A stretch of 64,000 nt of DNA. Origin: Antedon mediterranea (lineage: Eukaryota; Echinodermata; Crinoidea; Comatulida; Antedonidae). Made by a program: the position numbers and the translations under genes. Each line of letters begins with the position of its first letter. Positions within the stretch are counted from its first letter, which is position 1. The notes under the pieces are model-generated. The model was not told the origin of the DNA and ran no database searches. It was given only the letters and a program-made list of their open reading frames with translations. The stretch covers positions 27,898,501 to 27,962,500 of the forward strand of contig NC_092672.1 in the NCBI RefSeq assembly GCF_964355755.1, read 5' to 3'. Positions 1-11,900 of the stretch are shown piece by piece.

Positions 1-834
1 AATCAATTATATTTATTAAAGGCATTTACTTTACGTGAACTACAATTTGTTTTAGTAATTTAATTATTATTGAAGGCGTTTACTTTTACATGAACTACAA
101 TGTGATTTTAGTGATCGTGAACTACAATTTGTTTTAGTAATTTCACTATTATTGGAGGCGTTTACTTTTACGTGAACTACAATGTGATTTTAGTGATTCA
201 ACTGAATCGTGAACTACAATTTATTTGTTTTAGATATTCAACTATCAATTATAAAGGCCTTTACTTTACGTGAAATACAATTTGTTTTAGTAGTTTAACT
301 AATTATTTATGCTATTTATTAATCATTCTATCAAATTTAAGTGCGATTCAATGTTACTATAGGAGGCTAATTGAACTAATTATTTATGCTATTTATTAAT
401 CATTTTATCAAATTTAAGTGCGATTCAATGTTACTATAGGAGGCTAATTGAACTAATTATTTATGCTATTTATTAATCATTTTATCAAATTTAAGTGCGA
501 TTCAATGTTATTATAGGAGGCTAATTGAACTAATTATTATTGCTATTTATTAATCAGATAAAAATATCACATACATAAAAACTAAATAACCGTCTTTAAT
601 GCCTAGAGAAATGAAGTCTCTCTGTCTGCCGGCCTCACCAGCTTCCTAAAATATTAAGAAAAAAAGTAAATTTTAAAACTTGATTACATAAGTTTAATGA
701 AAGATTTATGTACGTTTGGTTAATATGGAACCTAAGGGTACATCATAGATACATTAAACGGACTCAACAAAGTGAAAGGAGGTTGATTGTAGTGTACATT
801 AGGGAGTTTTCGCAACCTTACGAATACGAAAACG
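1..834. repeat. 834-bp direct repeat, copy 1
   Basis: Identical, as far as I can read, to 6928-7761 (constant offset 6927) and probably continuing left of the window. Inside are three tandem 77-bp units (about 285-545, each with AGGAGGCTAATTGAAC) and a more diverged array of TTTACTTTACGTGAACTACA units (1-290). Identity stops abruptly at 834, inside a terminal-inverted-repeat motif. Confidence 0.9.
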
Positions 835-1008
835 ACGGCAGCAGCGGTGGCACAGCAGCAACAGCAGTAACAGTAATATAGTTAAACTTTGATGAATGCG
901 GGTATCGTAGGTATTCAAAATAGGTGCAAGGACTAGTACACCGTCAACGTCTGTGGAAGCTGTAATAGCTACATCATCTCCTACTAACCTTGCACCATTA
1001 ACATGCAT
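835..1008 (-). pseudogene. Coding-like remnant merging into a repeat
   Basis: Reads NDLMHVNGARLVGDDVAITA, then DGVLVLAPILNTYDTRIHQ. The pattern fits the same fibrocystin-like protein (VNG-x-x-LVG and D-G-x-L-x-x-x-P-I). No AG acceptor precedes it closely. It then runs through a CAG/CTG-rich stretch (835-880) straight into the 834-bp repeat, where it stops. It looks cut off by the repeat rather than a true C-terminus. Confidence 0.3.
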
Positions 1009-1354
1009 TAAATCATTCAGATAACATTTTTTTAGGGAATAGGTTTACTCCAATAATAAATACAATGATAAATAAAAATACCAGCAGGGTTGGGATGAAT
1101 TTTAGAGTAGGAGGTTATAGAGGTTCTTGTAAGAAAAAAATAAATAATGAGAGTAATATTGACTGAAAGAGCTCTAAGACTAGAGTATCGAGGTCGAGAT
1201 TAAATCTGTGTTTAGGGATGGAAGCAGGACATAAAGAGTTAGTTGACAATCAAATTCAGGAAGATGTGCAAGTCCGCTGTGGTTTCTTTCATTACCACAT
1301 ACAAGATAATTACTCTCATCAAGGAAAATCTGCCTTGGTCTCAGGTACAAACAC

Positions 1355-1506
1355 AATCAAACATTGCCTTAACTCTATAAGTTCATGATTACCACCATAT
1401 TCAGTCCATTCAATCTTCCAGTCAATAGATGAGCATGTTAACGTCTTCTCTACAGCCACCAGTCCAGTGGCAAAATCCCCTCCAAGCGTTTCTTTCATTT
1501 GGTGAG
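1355..1506 (-). CDS. Possible second exon of the fibrocystin-like gene
   Basis: Opens after a TTCAG acceptor in the phase demanded by the previous candidate exon and reads HQMKETLGGDFATGLVAVEK, then IDWKIEWTEYGGNHELIEL. The Trp-Lys-Ile-x-Trp-x-x-x-x-Gly-Gly run matches the end of a PKHD-type repeat, where W-x-[VI]-x-[FW] is followed by a Gly turn. The 3' end is not clear: GTGTTT (exon end 1355) and GTACCT (1349) are both weak donors. Confidence 0.35.
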
Positions 1507-1950
1507 CTGAATATGCGACATCCACAGATATGGTAATTAAAAACACACGCAAACTAAATGTATATAAACTTTCAAGTAGTATTAAGGTGTAATGAAAAGA
1601 CTAAACTAAAGTGTTAAAAACAGACGAGAGAGAATTGTTTAGTAATATTAAATTCTATTTATCATTTAAAAATTTGAAATATAAGTTCTACAGAAGGCTC
1701 TTAATTATTGCACTATGCTATTTTACTGCAGCTCAAAATAGGCCTATAGTACATTCTACAGTATAGTAGTTGTGTATGCTTGAAAGTAGCTGTGTATGCT
1801 TGATGGTGGCTGTTGTGCACTATGTCTTGACTAACCGATCATTTATTACGTCTTCGTCAAGATCATAACCATCGTGGCTGGTCGTTTTACCTTTATTGGT
1901 TTCGTAGGCTATCAAAATAAAGTGCCCATATAGATTAAAGATGACCTTAC

Positions 1951-2245
1951 CATAGCTTCTATCACCCCACTTTATCATAAAACTACCAGAGAGAGGTTTC
2001 GAGGCTGCTATCAACCTTTCAATAGAAATCGTTGTCCCTTTCTGCCAATTATTGCTGCTAAATTCGACGTAATCACTCTCATCTTCAACAGATAATCCAT
2101 GTTTGATGGTTGCAGTGGAGGAGAGGGAACCCGTAGGTATAGTTTGCTGGTAATAGGTTGATGTTAAAGCGGTTGGTGTCTTTGGTAACGCAAACTTCGG
2201 TAACTATAATATCGTTCGGTCGTGCTGCAGAACGAGTGGGTGTAT
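1951..2245 (-). CDS. Possible exon of a fibrocystin-like protein
   Basis: One frame gives SSTATIKHGLSVEDESDYVE, then SGSFMIKWGDRSY, ending at a good donor (GTAAGG, phase 1). The phase fits the next candidate exon (ending at 1506). Together they resemble the G-x-F-x-[LI]-x-[FW] plus A-x-x-[MV]-x-x-x-L strand pattern of the repeats in fibrocystin/PKHD1L1-type extracellular proteins. Upstream the frame is uncertain. From the acceptor CCCAG at 2246 a different frame (NDIIVTEVCVTKDTNRFNI) reads well and then stops, whereas the downstream frame needs an acceptor near 2204. This could be a frameshift, a pseudogene or mis-splicing on my part. The family assignment is tentative. Confidence 0.35.
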
Positions 2246-2251
2246 CTGGGA

Positions 2252-4985
2252 AAAAAACCAACATTAGTGTCCAAACAGTGCCAGTTTTCACCTAACCATT
2301 TATTAAATATTGTAAGTATGTCACAGTAGAATGGATGCAGACGGTAGGATACTGACATTTTTGAGAAAGTGAAAAGTTTACTTGTTTGTGTTACCTTGGC
2401 GAATGTCAATCAATGTACAATCAACTCCACAAAAGAAGTGACTATAGCTGAATTATTATTATTAGGTTTACATGCTTCTTCCTAAAGCTTGGTTCCCACT
2501 AGAACGTAACGCAACGCAAGCGTTTTAACCAATGACAAGCGAAGTTATAGACAGTTAGCAATCATTTAATTTCATTTCATTATTTATTTGGTCTATTTAA
2601 GTATATACAAAACAAAAAAAACTGAAATTGGGGAGACCAGGGTCAACCTAAGTGAACTTAATCACTGTAGCTGAGCCGGTTGACCCAACCCCAAAGTCAG
2701 TTTACACATAAAAGACATAAAGACAAAATACAGTTACAGCGAAGGTTGTTTCATAAACAACAAAATAATAAAAAATAAAAATGTCCAGTAATTGAAAATG
2801 AAAATGTGAATCTAACATGTCTATTCTGGCGGAGGTTATGTGGTCGATCGCGTGTGATTATTTCTTTCTATATTTGTTAGCAGGATTACTCAAAAGTTAC
2901 TGCCCGATATTTTCATAAGATTCAGCTGTATAGGAACAGGATAACTATTTACACGCCTAATACATGTTTTAGTCGCATGTATATGTATATGTCCTTGTTA
3001 TGTGAAAAAACACTTACTTATAGTAAGTACATGGCTGCTACTCAATAGCACTCTCATTGTTCTATTATTATTTGTTTGTTTTACATTTTTATTTGATTTT
3101 CTTCTTCGCTTCGCTTTGAGTCTGATAAAGTAGAAGAGACAAAACAAAACTATTAACTTACCAAGTTTCAAAAGCATACAGATGAAGATAAGCAAAATAA
3201 TAAAGCGTGTCGACATCATGTCGGTATTATATTCAGTGTAAAATATTTATCGGTCGAAAAACAATATATTTTATCAAAGAAACATATAAATATATTTTAC
3301 GCAGAGCAAGACACTCACTCAAATGGTAAAAATGATCAAATGATCAAACTTTAAGTAATACTACTACAATACAGTAATACTCTGTATGTAATTTTAAGCG
3401 GATCAAGCCAAATAATAATGCATTTCAGCTTGACCATTGTTATGCCGATAGGTTCCCTTGACCTTTTGTGTATCAAATAAAATTCATTAGTTATAATTAA
3501 TCCATCAATCATTATCCATCAACCATTATCCTTCAGCTTTTTAGTGCATTGTGTTTCAAAATGTTTTTGTGTACAAAAAATGTGGGTTATAAACATGTTT
3601 TACTAGTCTATTAAATTCTAATCCCTCAATTTTCACAGGCTTTATATTATTGAATTTTATTGAAATTTAAATAGGTATGATTACATTTTAGTTGAATAAT
3701 ATTATTATAATATATTATATTTGTATTTTTACATCTCACTATGTCGATCGGTTGGTCGGTCGGTCGGTAAACACTAACCCAAATTTGAGCACGCGACTGA
3801 AGCCATGTATGACCTTGTTAATTTCCAAAGATAGAACAACAATATTGTATCTTATGTTATATTTTTTATGCGGACATAATTTGTTGAAATGAATGTTGAA
3901 TAAATGAGCTATGGTCAACAAGAAAAAAACTACAATAAAACAATTTAAGAAAAAATATAAATTGCAAAACCTGTCCTATAATAGTGTTCTCTCCACAAAA
4001 AATAATTTCACAAAATTCAACAAGTCTTAAACTTTATTTGCTTTTCGTAAAAGTAAAGTTAACTGAGATGATAAAAAATGCCATAATAATAAAAATAAAA
4101 GTAATGAAAAAAAAATGAAATTTGTGATTTCAGGGTAAAATTGTATAATCAGATATTTTAAACATAACTTGTTTTCTAAAACTATGGCATAATAATAAAG
4201 TAAGTTATTTATACAATATAAGTTCCATGGTAACTATAAACAATACTACATTGTAATATTAAAATACAACTAAAATATGTAGGCTATAAATTAAAAAAAC
4301 CTTTAAAATTGTTTAATCTAAAATAAAATTCCTACATACATGCACAATGTTTTTCTATGACGTATTATTGTGCTTATGTAACGTTTATTCTTTTTTCTAA
4401 AAAAACTTCTTTTCACTATAAAATCGTATACAAATCAGATGCTATAGGTTTAAATATATATATAACAAAATAATGGAAATGTATTATATAACACTCAGAA
4501 AAAAATTGATTGTAAGTCGATAGAAATAATGAAATTTCTAATCAATAAAACTATTTTAAAAGTATGTACTATAAATTCATAAAACAGTTACATGGTTGAC
4601 AGAAATGAAAATAGTTGATAAAATAGCTACCTTTACAGAAAATCATATCAAATATTGGCAAATTAGCAACATTGGTATGCCAACCATTACTGTTATTTTG
4701 TGTCGTTTTCATTCAACTTATTAATTTCAAAATATGTAAACAATTTTAAAATAACTTGTTTTTACATATTGAAAAAATAATAAAATCATGAATGGCTTTC
4801 CAACAAAACTGCATATTTGGTCAATGTTAACATTTACATATTATTTTAAATATTTTTTTCACAATTTGAATACAGTAATTAGAGACACACATTGAACACA
4901 CTGATACTAATGATATGTGTAAGTTGTGTGTTTTATTATGTCCTCACTTACATAGCATCCATGCTTTGTGTTATTTTGTTTTTTT
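2252..4985. other. Intergenic stretch without a recognisable gene
   Basis: AT-rich. Near 2490-2560 is a short GCTTGGTTCCCAC-type repeat word related to 44076. At about 2828-2900 is a fragment of the 41645/52253 element (GGCGGAGGT and TTGTTAGCAGGATTACTC). No open frame here looks coding. Three short GGTCGGTCGGTCGG-type repeats lie at 3750-3770. Confidence 0.5.
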
Positions 4986-5475
4986 TTTATTTTTATCTTT
5001 TATTACAGTAGACGTTGACACAATTGACTTACTTTCAGGTTTTTATTTTAAATGCAATATCTAAAAGCATCATATAGAATAATTCATGTTTTATAATGTA
5101 AAATTGCCATGACAGCAATGAAAGTACTAATTATGATGCATGAATAATAATTTCTTATATTCAGAGTAAACCCTGTTGACCTTTGACATAGGGTAATGCA
5201 GCATTTAAGAAAACTCACTATATTTAGTTGCAGGTGTTTTGAACCTTGATTGGTTATTAGATTGATTGCAAGTAAGCAGCTCCTGGTTGGCTGCAAGTAC
5301 AACAGCCCCTAATTGGTTGCAAAAACAGCAAACCTTGATTGCAATCAACTGTCCTGTGATAAAATCACCTGATTGGCTATAAGTAACAACAGTCCTGATA
5401 GGTTGAAAACTGTTCTGAATGACTTATGCTTGACATGAACTTTACACCTTTATATACTTATGAATAATTAATTAA
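4986..5475 (-). other. HSPG2: Perlecan 3' UTR with candidate poly(A) signals
   Basis: Sequence after the TAA stop. On the minus strand AATAAA occurs at 5042-5047, 4999-5004 and 4986-4991, giving a plausible 3' UTR of about 430-490 nt. It contains a degenerate tandem repeat (5235-5412). The true cleavage site cannot be fixed without transcript data. Confidence 0.4.
5235..5412. repeat. Degenerate minisatellite in the 3' UTR
   Basis: About five imperfect units built on CTGATTGGTTGCAAGTA with intervening AACAACAG-like words. The unit length drifts around 30-35 bp. It lies just downstream of the perlecan stop codon. Confidence 0.55.
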
Positions 5476-8400
5476 TTAATTACAAGGGCCTACATTCTCT
5501 CCTCCTACAGCTTCTGATTGAAGATTTACTTCTCCTGAGTGAATCTGTAATTTTGATATGCATCCCACTATGCCCATTGTGAACTGGCCACCTGTGTGCC
5601 TTGAAACATCTGGTGCTCCACCTGCGAAGAAAAACAAATTTACAATTATATACAAAAGAATTAAATCATTTTACACATTTTATTTTTTCTTTCTGTTGAT
5701 ATTTCTAAATGGGTAAGGAAAGTTGTGCTGTTCACATCTGAGTGCAATTCAGCCCAGTAGGCAGCGAGTCGGAAGTTATTCCTCAGCATTTTGGTAATAA
5801 ATGTTTATTAGTGAAATGGATAGAGTATTTTCAATAGTTAAATAAATCAATCAATCATATCAAGTCATAACAATATTTAATCTAGGTCCTATTCCATGAA
5901 TACAAAACATTCATTACCTGTTGTGAAAGCTGAAGGCTAGATTTAGAGCATACAAAGAAATTTTGCGGAATTTGGAAGAGGAGCGGAGCCATATTCAAAC
6001 AGACAAAATTCTTAAAATTGTTTACAAAAATGTATAATGTACCACCTAACTGTGAGGATTGATCCAAATAATGCATGTCAAGTGATACAAATAAACCAAT
6101 CAAATGGCAAGGATATGTTATATTATATATTTACCCAAGTAAACTGGACCAGGAACATCCAACCTGACATTTTGACCCTCAGCTTCACCTGATGCTTTGT
6201 TGACATTATCATCAACTGTCAAATAGCCTAGAGTGCCGCTCCTTTGAATGTAGGCTACATGTTCAACGTCATCATCAACTCTGAACGCAGTCCACTTGAT
6301 TTCTGCAATGCCCGACCCAAGTTGGAACCTGCACCAAAAAAAAGGATTGAAATTGTTTGATAAAATCAACAAGTTGTGAGAGAGTTAAATTTATAATTAT
6401 TCTAACCATCACATAATAGACATGTCCATAGAAATGATAAAAAGATAAAAAGATAGAAATCAGATCATGATTATTTTACTGAGATCAATTGTTGGGCCAA
6501 TACGGTTGTGTTCAATCACTTGAAAATACTAAATTAAATGCTGATTCGTTGATTTTATCTTATGAATTAATTTTATATCTATATATAAATTATGGTTAAT
6601 TCTGACATAGGCAAGCACAATGCAAAAACTTCGGTATAAATCTCCGCCTTATCTATCTTAGATGTACCGGGAAACGTACATTTGATAACATTAGTTTTCA
6701 GTACTACGCTATTTTTCCATTTTTGTCTTTTACAATGACAAAATTTAGCGTTACCTAGCAAAATTTGTGGATATCACAGGGTTATTTTCACACTCGCGCT
6801 GTTGTTCAACTGGCTTGCGGCAAAATGGCCGTTGGTGGCGAAATTCAATATTAAATACAAATATTTTAGTGGTTCAACGTATCGTGAACAAGGCCAACTG
6901 CAATTAATTTGTTTTAGATATTCAACTAATCAATTATATTTATTAAAGGCATTTACTTTACGTGAACTACAATTTGTTTTAGTAATTTAATTATTATTGA
7001 AGGCGTTTACTTTTACATGAACTACAATGTGATTTTAGTGATCGTGAACTACAATTTGTTTTAGTAATTTCACTATTATTGGAGGCGTTTACTTTTACGT
7101 GAACTACAATGTGATTTTAGTGATTCAACTGAATCGTGAACTACAATTTATTTGTTTTAGATATTCAACTATCAATTATAAAGGCCTTTACTTTACGTGA
7201 AATACAATTTGTTTTAGTAGTTTAACTAATTATTTATGCTATTTATTAATCATTCTATCAAATTTAAGTGCGATTCAATGTTACTATAGGAGGCTAATTG
7301 AACTAATTATTTATGCTATTTATTAATCATTTTATCAAATTTAAGTGCGATTCAATGTTACTATAGGAGGCTAATTGAACTAATTATTTATGCTATTTAT
7401 TAATCATTTTATCAAATTTAAGTGCGATTCAATGTTATTATAGGAGGCTAATTGAACTAATTATTATTGCTATTTATTAATCAGATAAAAATATCACATA
7501 CATAAAAACTAAATAACCGTCTTTAATGCCTAGAGAAATGAAGTCTCTCTGTCTGCCGGCCTCACCAGCTTCCTAAAATATTAAGAAAAAAAGTAAATTT
7601 TAAAACTTGATTACATAAGTTTAATGAAAGATTTATGTACGTTTGGTTAATATGGAACCTAAGGGTACATCATAGATACATTAAACGGACTCAACAAAGT
7701 GAAAGGAGGTTGATTGTAGTGTACATTAGGGAGTTTTCGCAACCTTACGAATACGAAAACGAAAACGGATACGTCACACACACGTATTTGTTTTTCGTAA
7801 GCGAGTAAAAATCTGTTTGGTATGGCAACGAAATATTGAGGGCGCCATCCAAAATATGACTGCGGTAAATTTGAGCGAAGCGCAGGTACGTGTTGCTTGG
7901 TGCTTGGCTGCCTAGGCCTAGCGTAACATCAAAGCTATTTATCAAAATTTACCTGGCATTTTAGTAAATTACTTTAGTAAATTACTTTCAATAAAAGTAT
8001 AATTTTATATTATTAAATCATGAATCATTCCTGATTCAAATGCAAAATGTGCAAAATAGATTAAAAACTATACTCGTTTTGTAGTTACGAATATAACTGG
8101 TGATATTCGTCAACACGAATACGCTTTACGAATATGAAATGGGGATCAACTCAAAAGTTTCACAAATGTGTGACGTATCCGTTTTCGTTATCGTATTCGT
8201 AAGGTTGCAAAACCTCCCGATTCACTGCACATGCGCACAATAAAGAACTTGATATACTATTCTAAAAGAGTAGGGGTTTTGCCTACCGGCGCTGATCATG
8301 GTATACACTGGACTGTGGCTGCTGTGGGTCAGCAGAGGGACTAGGTTGAATTTCCTCAACTAAGAGCAAATAATAATACATTTAAATTTAACAGAATTTG

Positions 8401-8907
8401 AGAATACTTACTACTCCTTGCCAAAGAATGACACCATTTGGAGTTAATGTTTTAAAAGATACTTTCAGCTGTTCTTGATCATTTATACTACAGAAAAGAA
8501 ATATAATAATTATTACATCGATTAAACAGTGTAGTATCGGAGGTGGCGTCAAAGAGCACATGTTCAAGTCCAACTTGTTGCATTTCTTGTGTACTTAAGC
8601 AAGGCACTTTACTTGCATTTTCCTCGCTCCACTCAGGTGTACAAATTATTACCTGGTGACAACTGCGCTGATAACTAGCTCAATTATGGAAGTATATAGA
8701 TCCAAAATGATAAAATAATAATGGAAATAATGTTTATAACAACGTTTTATTATATATAAAAATGACCTATTAACATTATTGCTAGTAATTTTTCTATAAC
8801 AATATGAATTGGCTAAATATTGATAACCTACTTTCTGGGTATCAAGTCACTTCTCAATGCTAAATATCCATCCCTTGTAACATCTATCGAATTGAAGAAT
8901 GTGTTGG
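5476..8907 (-). CDS. HSPG2: Perlecan LG3, C-terminal module, with a gap
   Basis: Exons 8832-8907 ([13 protein letters not shown]), 8412-8487 ([19 protein letters not shown]), 6135-6328 ([17 protein letters not shown]) and 5476-5621 ([20 protein letters not shown], then the closing [10 protein letters not shown] and a terminal PCN). The exon 8412-8487 ends in phase 0 at a consensus GTAAGT, yet 6135-6328 needs phase 2 on entry. By comparison with LG1, about 17 residues (the D-F-x-x-x-G-L-x-x-G-Y-x-E-F-R strand pair) are absent between them. I found no candidate exon in 6329-8411 on this strand. The ends of LG3 are normal, so the module is probably functional in the animal and a micro-exon is missing here. 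See findings. Confidence 0.85.
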
Positions 8908-11900
8908 CTGAAAAAAAAGATTGTTTGCATAGCTGATGGTACTTTAATTATATAGTTGAAATACATAGATACCCATGTTATGTGTATAATATGCACATGT
9001 CAATCCCCGATTTCAGAATTGTTATGAAGTGATTGGAAGTTGTAAACTTTACAAATTCCAAAAACTGTATAATTTCAGTAATCATTAACCTCCAACATTA
9101 TCTCAGGTCATAATATGAGGGATTGGCGAGAACTTTAAAGCACAAGGATAGGTTTGTTTGATGTGTAGCATGTGTTTCATTGCAGCATGCGTCTCATTGT
9201 AGCACGCGTCACATTGCAGCACGCGTCACATTGCAGCAGGCGTCACATTGCACATGCGTCTCATTGCACCATGCGTCTCATTGCAGCATGCGTCTCATTG
9301 TAGCATGCGTCTCATTGTAGCATGCGTCTCATTGCAGCATGCGTCTCATTGCAGCATGCGTCTCATTGCAGCATGCGTCTCATTGCAGCATGCGTCTCAT
9401 TGCAGCATGCGTCTCATTGCAGCATGCGTCTCATTGCAGCATGCGTCTCATTGCAGCATGCGTCTCATTGCAGCATGCGTCTCATTGCAGCATGCGTCTC
9501 ATTGCAGCATGCGTCTCATTGCAGCATGCGTCTCATTGCAGCATGCGTCTCATTGCAGCATGCGTCTCATTGCAGCATGCGTCTCATTGCAGCATGCGTC
9601 TCATTGCAGCATGCGTCTCATTGCAGCACGCGTCTCATTGCAGCACGCGTCTCATTGCAGCACGCGTCTCATTGCAGCATGCGTCTCATTGCAGCATGCG
9701 TCACATTGCAGCATGTGTCAAATTGCAGCATGTGTCACATTGTAGGATGTGTCTCATTGCAGCATGTGTCAAATTGCAGCATGTGTCACATTGTAGGATG
9801 TGTCTCATTGCAGCATGTGTCACATTGCAGCATGTGTCACATAGCAGCACATGCTCATTGTAGCATGTGTCACATTGCAGCACGTGTCTCATAGTAGCAT
9901 GTGTCACATTGCAGCACGTGTCACATTGCAGCATGTGTCTCATTGCAGTATGTATTGCAGCATGTGTCATCATTGCAGCATGTGTCACATACTGTAGTAG
10001 CATGTGCCTCATTGTGGCACTTGTCTTATTGTAGCACGTGTCATATTGTAGCATGTGTTCCATTGTAGCATGTTTCTCATTGTACACTGGTTTCATCAAG
10101 ACAAGGAAGGTTAAGCAAGAAAGAAGATGGTCTATCAGCATATTAGGCTTGATGAAGTGTCATTGATTGTAACTCAAAATTGAAATATAATTACCAACAA
10201 ACGTTCTGTTTACAGTTTGTTAACTGTCCGTCTTATTGTCTACCATTCCTAAATTGAAAGCTAAATATACAAGCCCGGTACTTACCAAATTCACAGTTTG
10301 GTCCGGTATAATCCATACCACATAGACATTTGTATTCTTCTCCAAGTGGTACACACGATCCACCATTTTGACATGGACGGGTCTCGCATGGCCCTCGTAG
10401 TAGTTCACAGTCTTTACCTGTGAATATTTTTTAAACAAATTAAGACGCAAATCATATTAATACAAGATTTTATAAGTGAGCTTAAATAAATAATAAAATG
10501 TTTCGTTATACTGTAGTTAAAAACTATGCTCAATCATAGAAGTAATGTGTAAAATCTGGAGAAATACAAAAATGATCGTTGTTTATCAGGGAAATTCCCT
10601 GGATAAAAATAGTATCCTTCATTTTGGCTAAATTTGTGTGTTTGGAAATGTGTGAAAGCATTATCTTAGAAATGGTCACACCTTGAAAAAGATTCTTAAA
10701 TGAAAAAAACAACAAAGTCAACCCAAAGTGGTATAAACATATGCATCCATTATCATAAAATAGCAAACCCTTCTGACGAATATTAAAAAAAGATATCGGT
10801 ATACATATTCATAAGGTCGTGAAACCTCCCCATTTGATGAATATCTGGCCTAAATATCTTATTTAGGCCAGTTTCAAAAGGTATAACATGTACCTGTTTT
10901 TGTATGGTAGTGAAACCTCCCTACTTTGACAAATATGAAAAAGGGATAAGCTCAGAAGTTTCAAATATTACTAACCTTGGTATCCTGACCCACATATACA
11001 ATAGTAATCGTTCAATCCAGCAGGAGTACACACACCCTTATTTTGACATGGATTATTATGACATGGCTCCCTGGCACTGCAGTCACCAACGTTTGCGCTG
11101 TGTAAATGATCATTTACTTCCAAAACGTTGTCACTAATTGAGATCTAAAAATGAAAAAGAACTTCTTAAGCTCTGTCTACACTATGAAACTTGATGTGAA
11201 TAAAAAATGTGGTGTGCCCATATATGGACACGGGGATGTCATATCACTACCATATTTGGGCACATCACACTTTTTGTCAAACTAATTAGATAGTGTAGAC
11301 AGAGTTTTAGTGTCTGTTTTCTGCTGCATGGAGCGGAATAAACCGTTTATTTAAAAAACATATATTTTTAGGCTTATCACACTTCTTAATTTCTGCTCCA
11401 AATTAAGCCGTTTAAATGTGGTTTGTCGTTAAAAATAACATTAACAGTGCTCAAATTGCAAGGCGATCTGGCGGTCAAATGTAAGCTGTCAATTAAATAG
11501 TCGTTATTTTGCATTGTATATAAGTTGCATAGGGATAACCAGGTAAAAGGTGTTCTAACACAATTTTTCAAGATGCCATTTAACTGGTTTTTTAATGCTC
11601 CCTTCTATATGCCTAGGTCATCATCTGTATCTAATATCAAATTTAATCTAGGCACTTAAAGTCCTTCCATTAAAAAAAAAATCAGAACCAATAAAGGCAT
11701 AATCAAGACTTCTTGTTACCTCAGACAAACATCCTTTAAAACTGCTGGTCACTGACACCTCTGATGGGATCTGGCCAACCTGATCAACACCACCAATAAA
11801 CAACTGAAGCGGAACATCAAGTCCACTGGATCCGATTGGAGACTGACCCTTGATGGCTTCGCTGCCATCAATCTGAAGTGAACCATCACGGCGGTTACGT

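Noticed and set aside
835-2245. Further perlecan exons downstream of LG3
   Set aside because: LG3 already ends with the family's terminal Cys and a stop at 5476, and the peptides here do not resemble any perlecan module.
1-7761. LTR retrotransposon bounded by the two 834-bp repeats
   Set aside because: The interior has perlecan exons and no gag-pol, primer-binding site or polypurine tract; the repeat carries on past its supposed end in copy 2.
6329-8411. Search for the missing LG3 micro-exon on the minus strand
   Set aside because: No AG...GT interval here encodes a D-F-x-x-x-G-L-x-x-G-Y-x-E-F-R-like peptide with length 2 mod 3; partial matches had stops or lacked splice sites.
9248-9894. 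Open frames of 165-190 codons on the + strand with a 17-residue peptide period
   Set aside because: They are entirely a consequence of the 17-bp satellite; all three frames are open at once and the array lies in an intron of the opposite strand.
9166-10084. CRISPR-like array
   Set aside because: Units are directly adjacent with no spacers, and the locus is animal genomic DNA.
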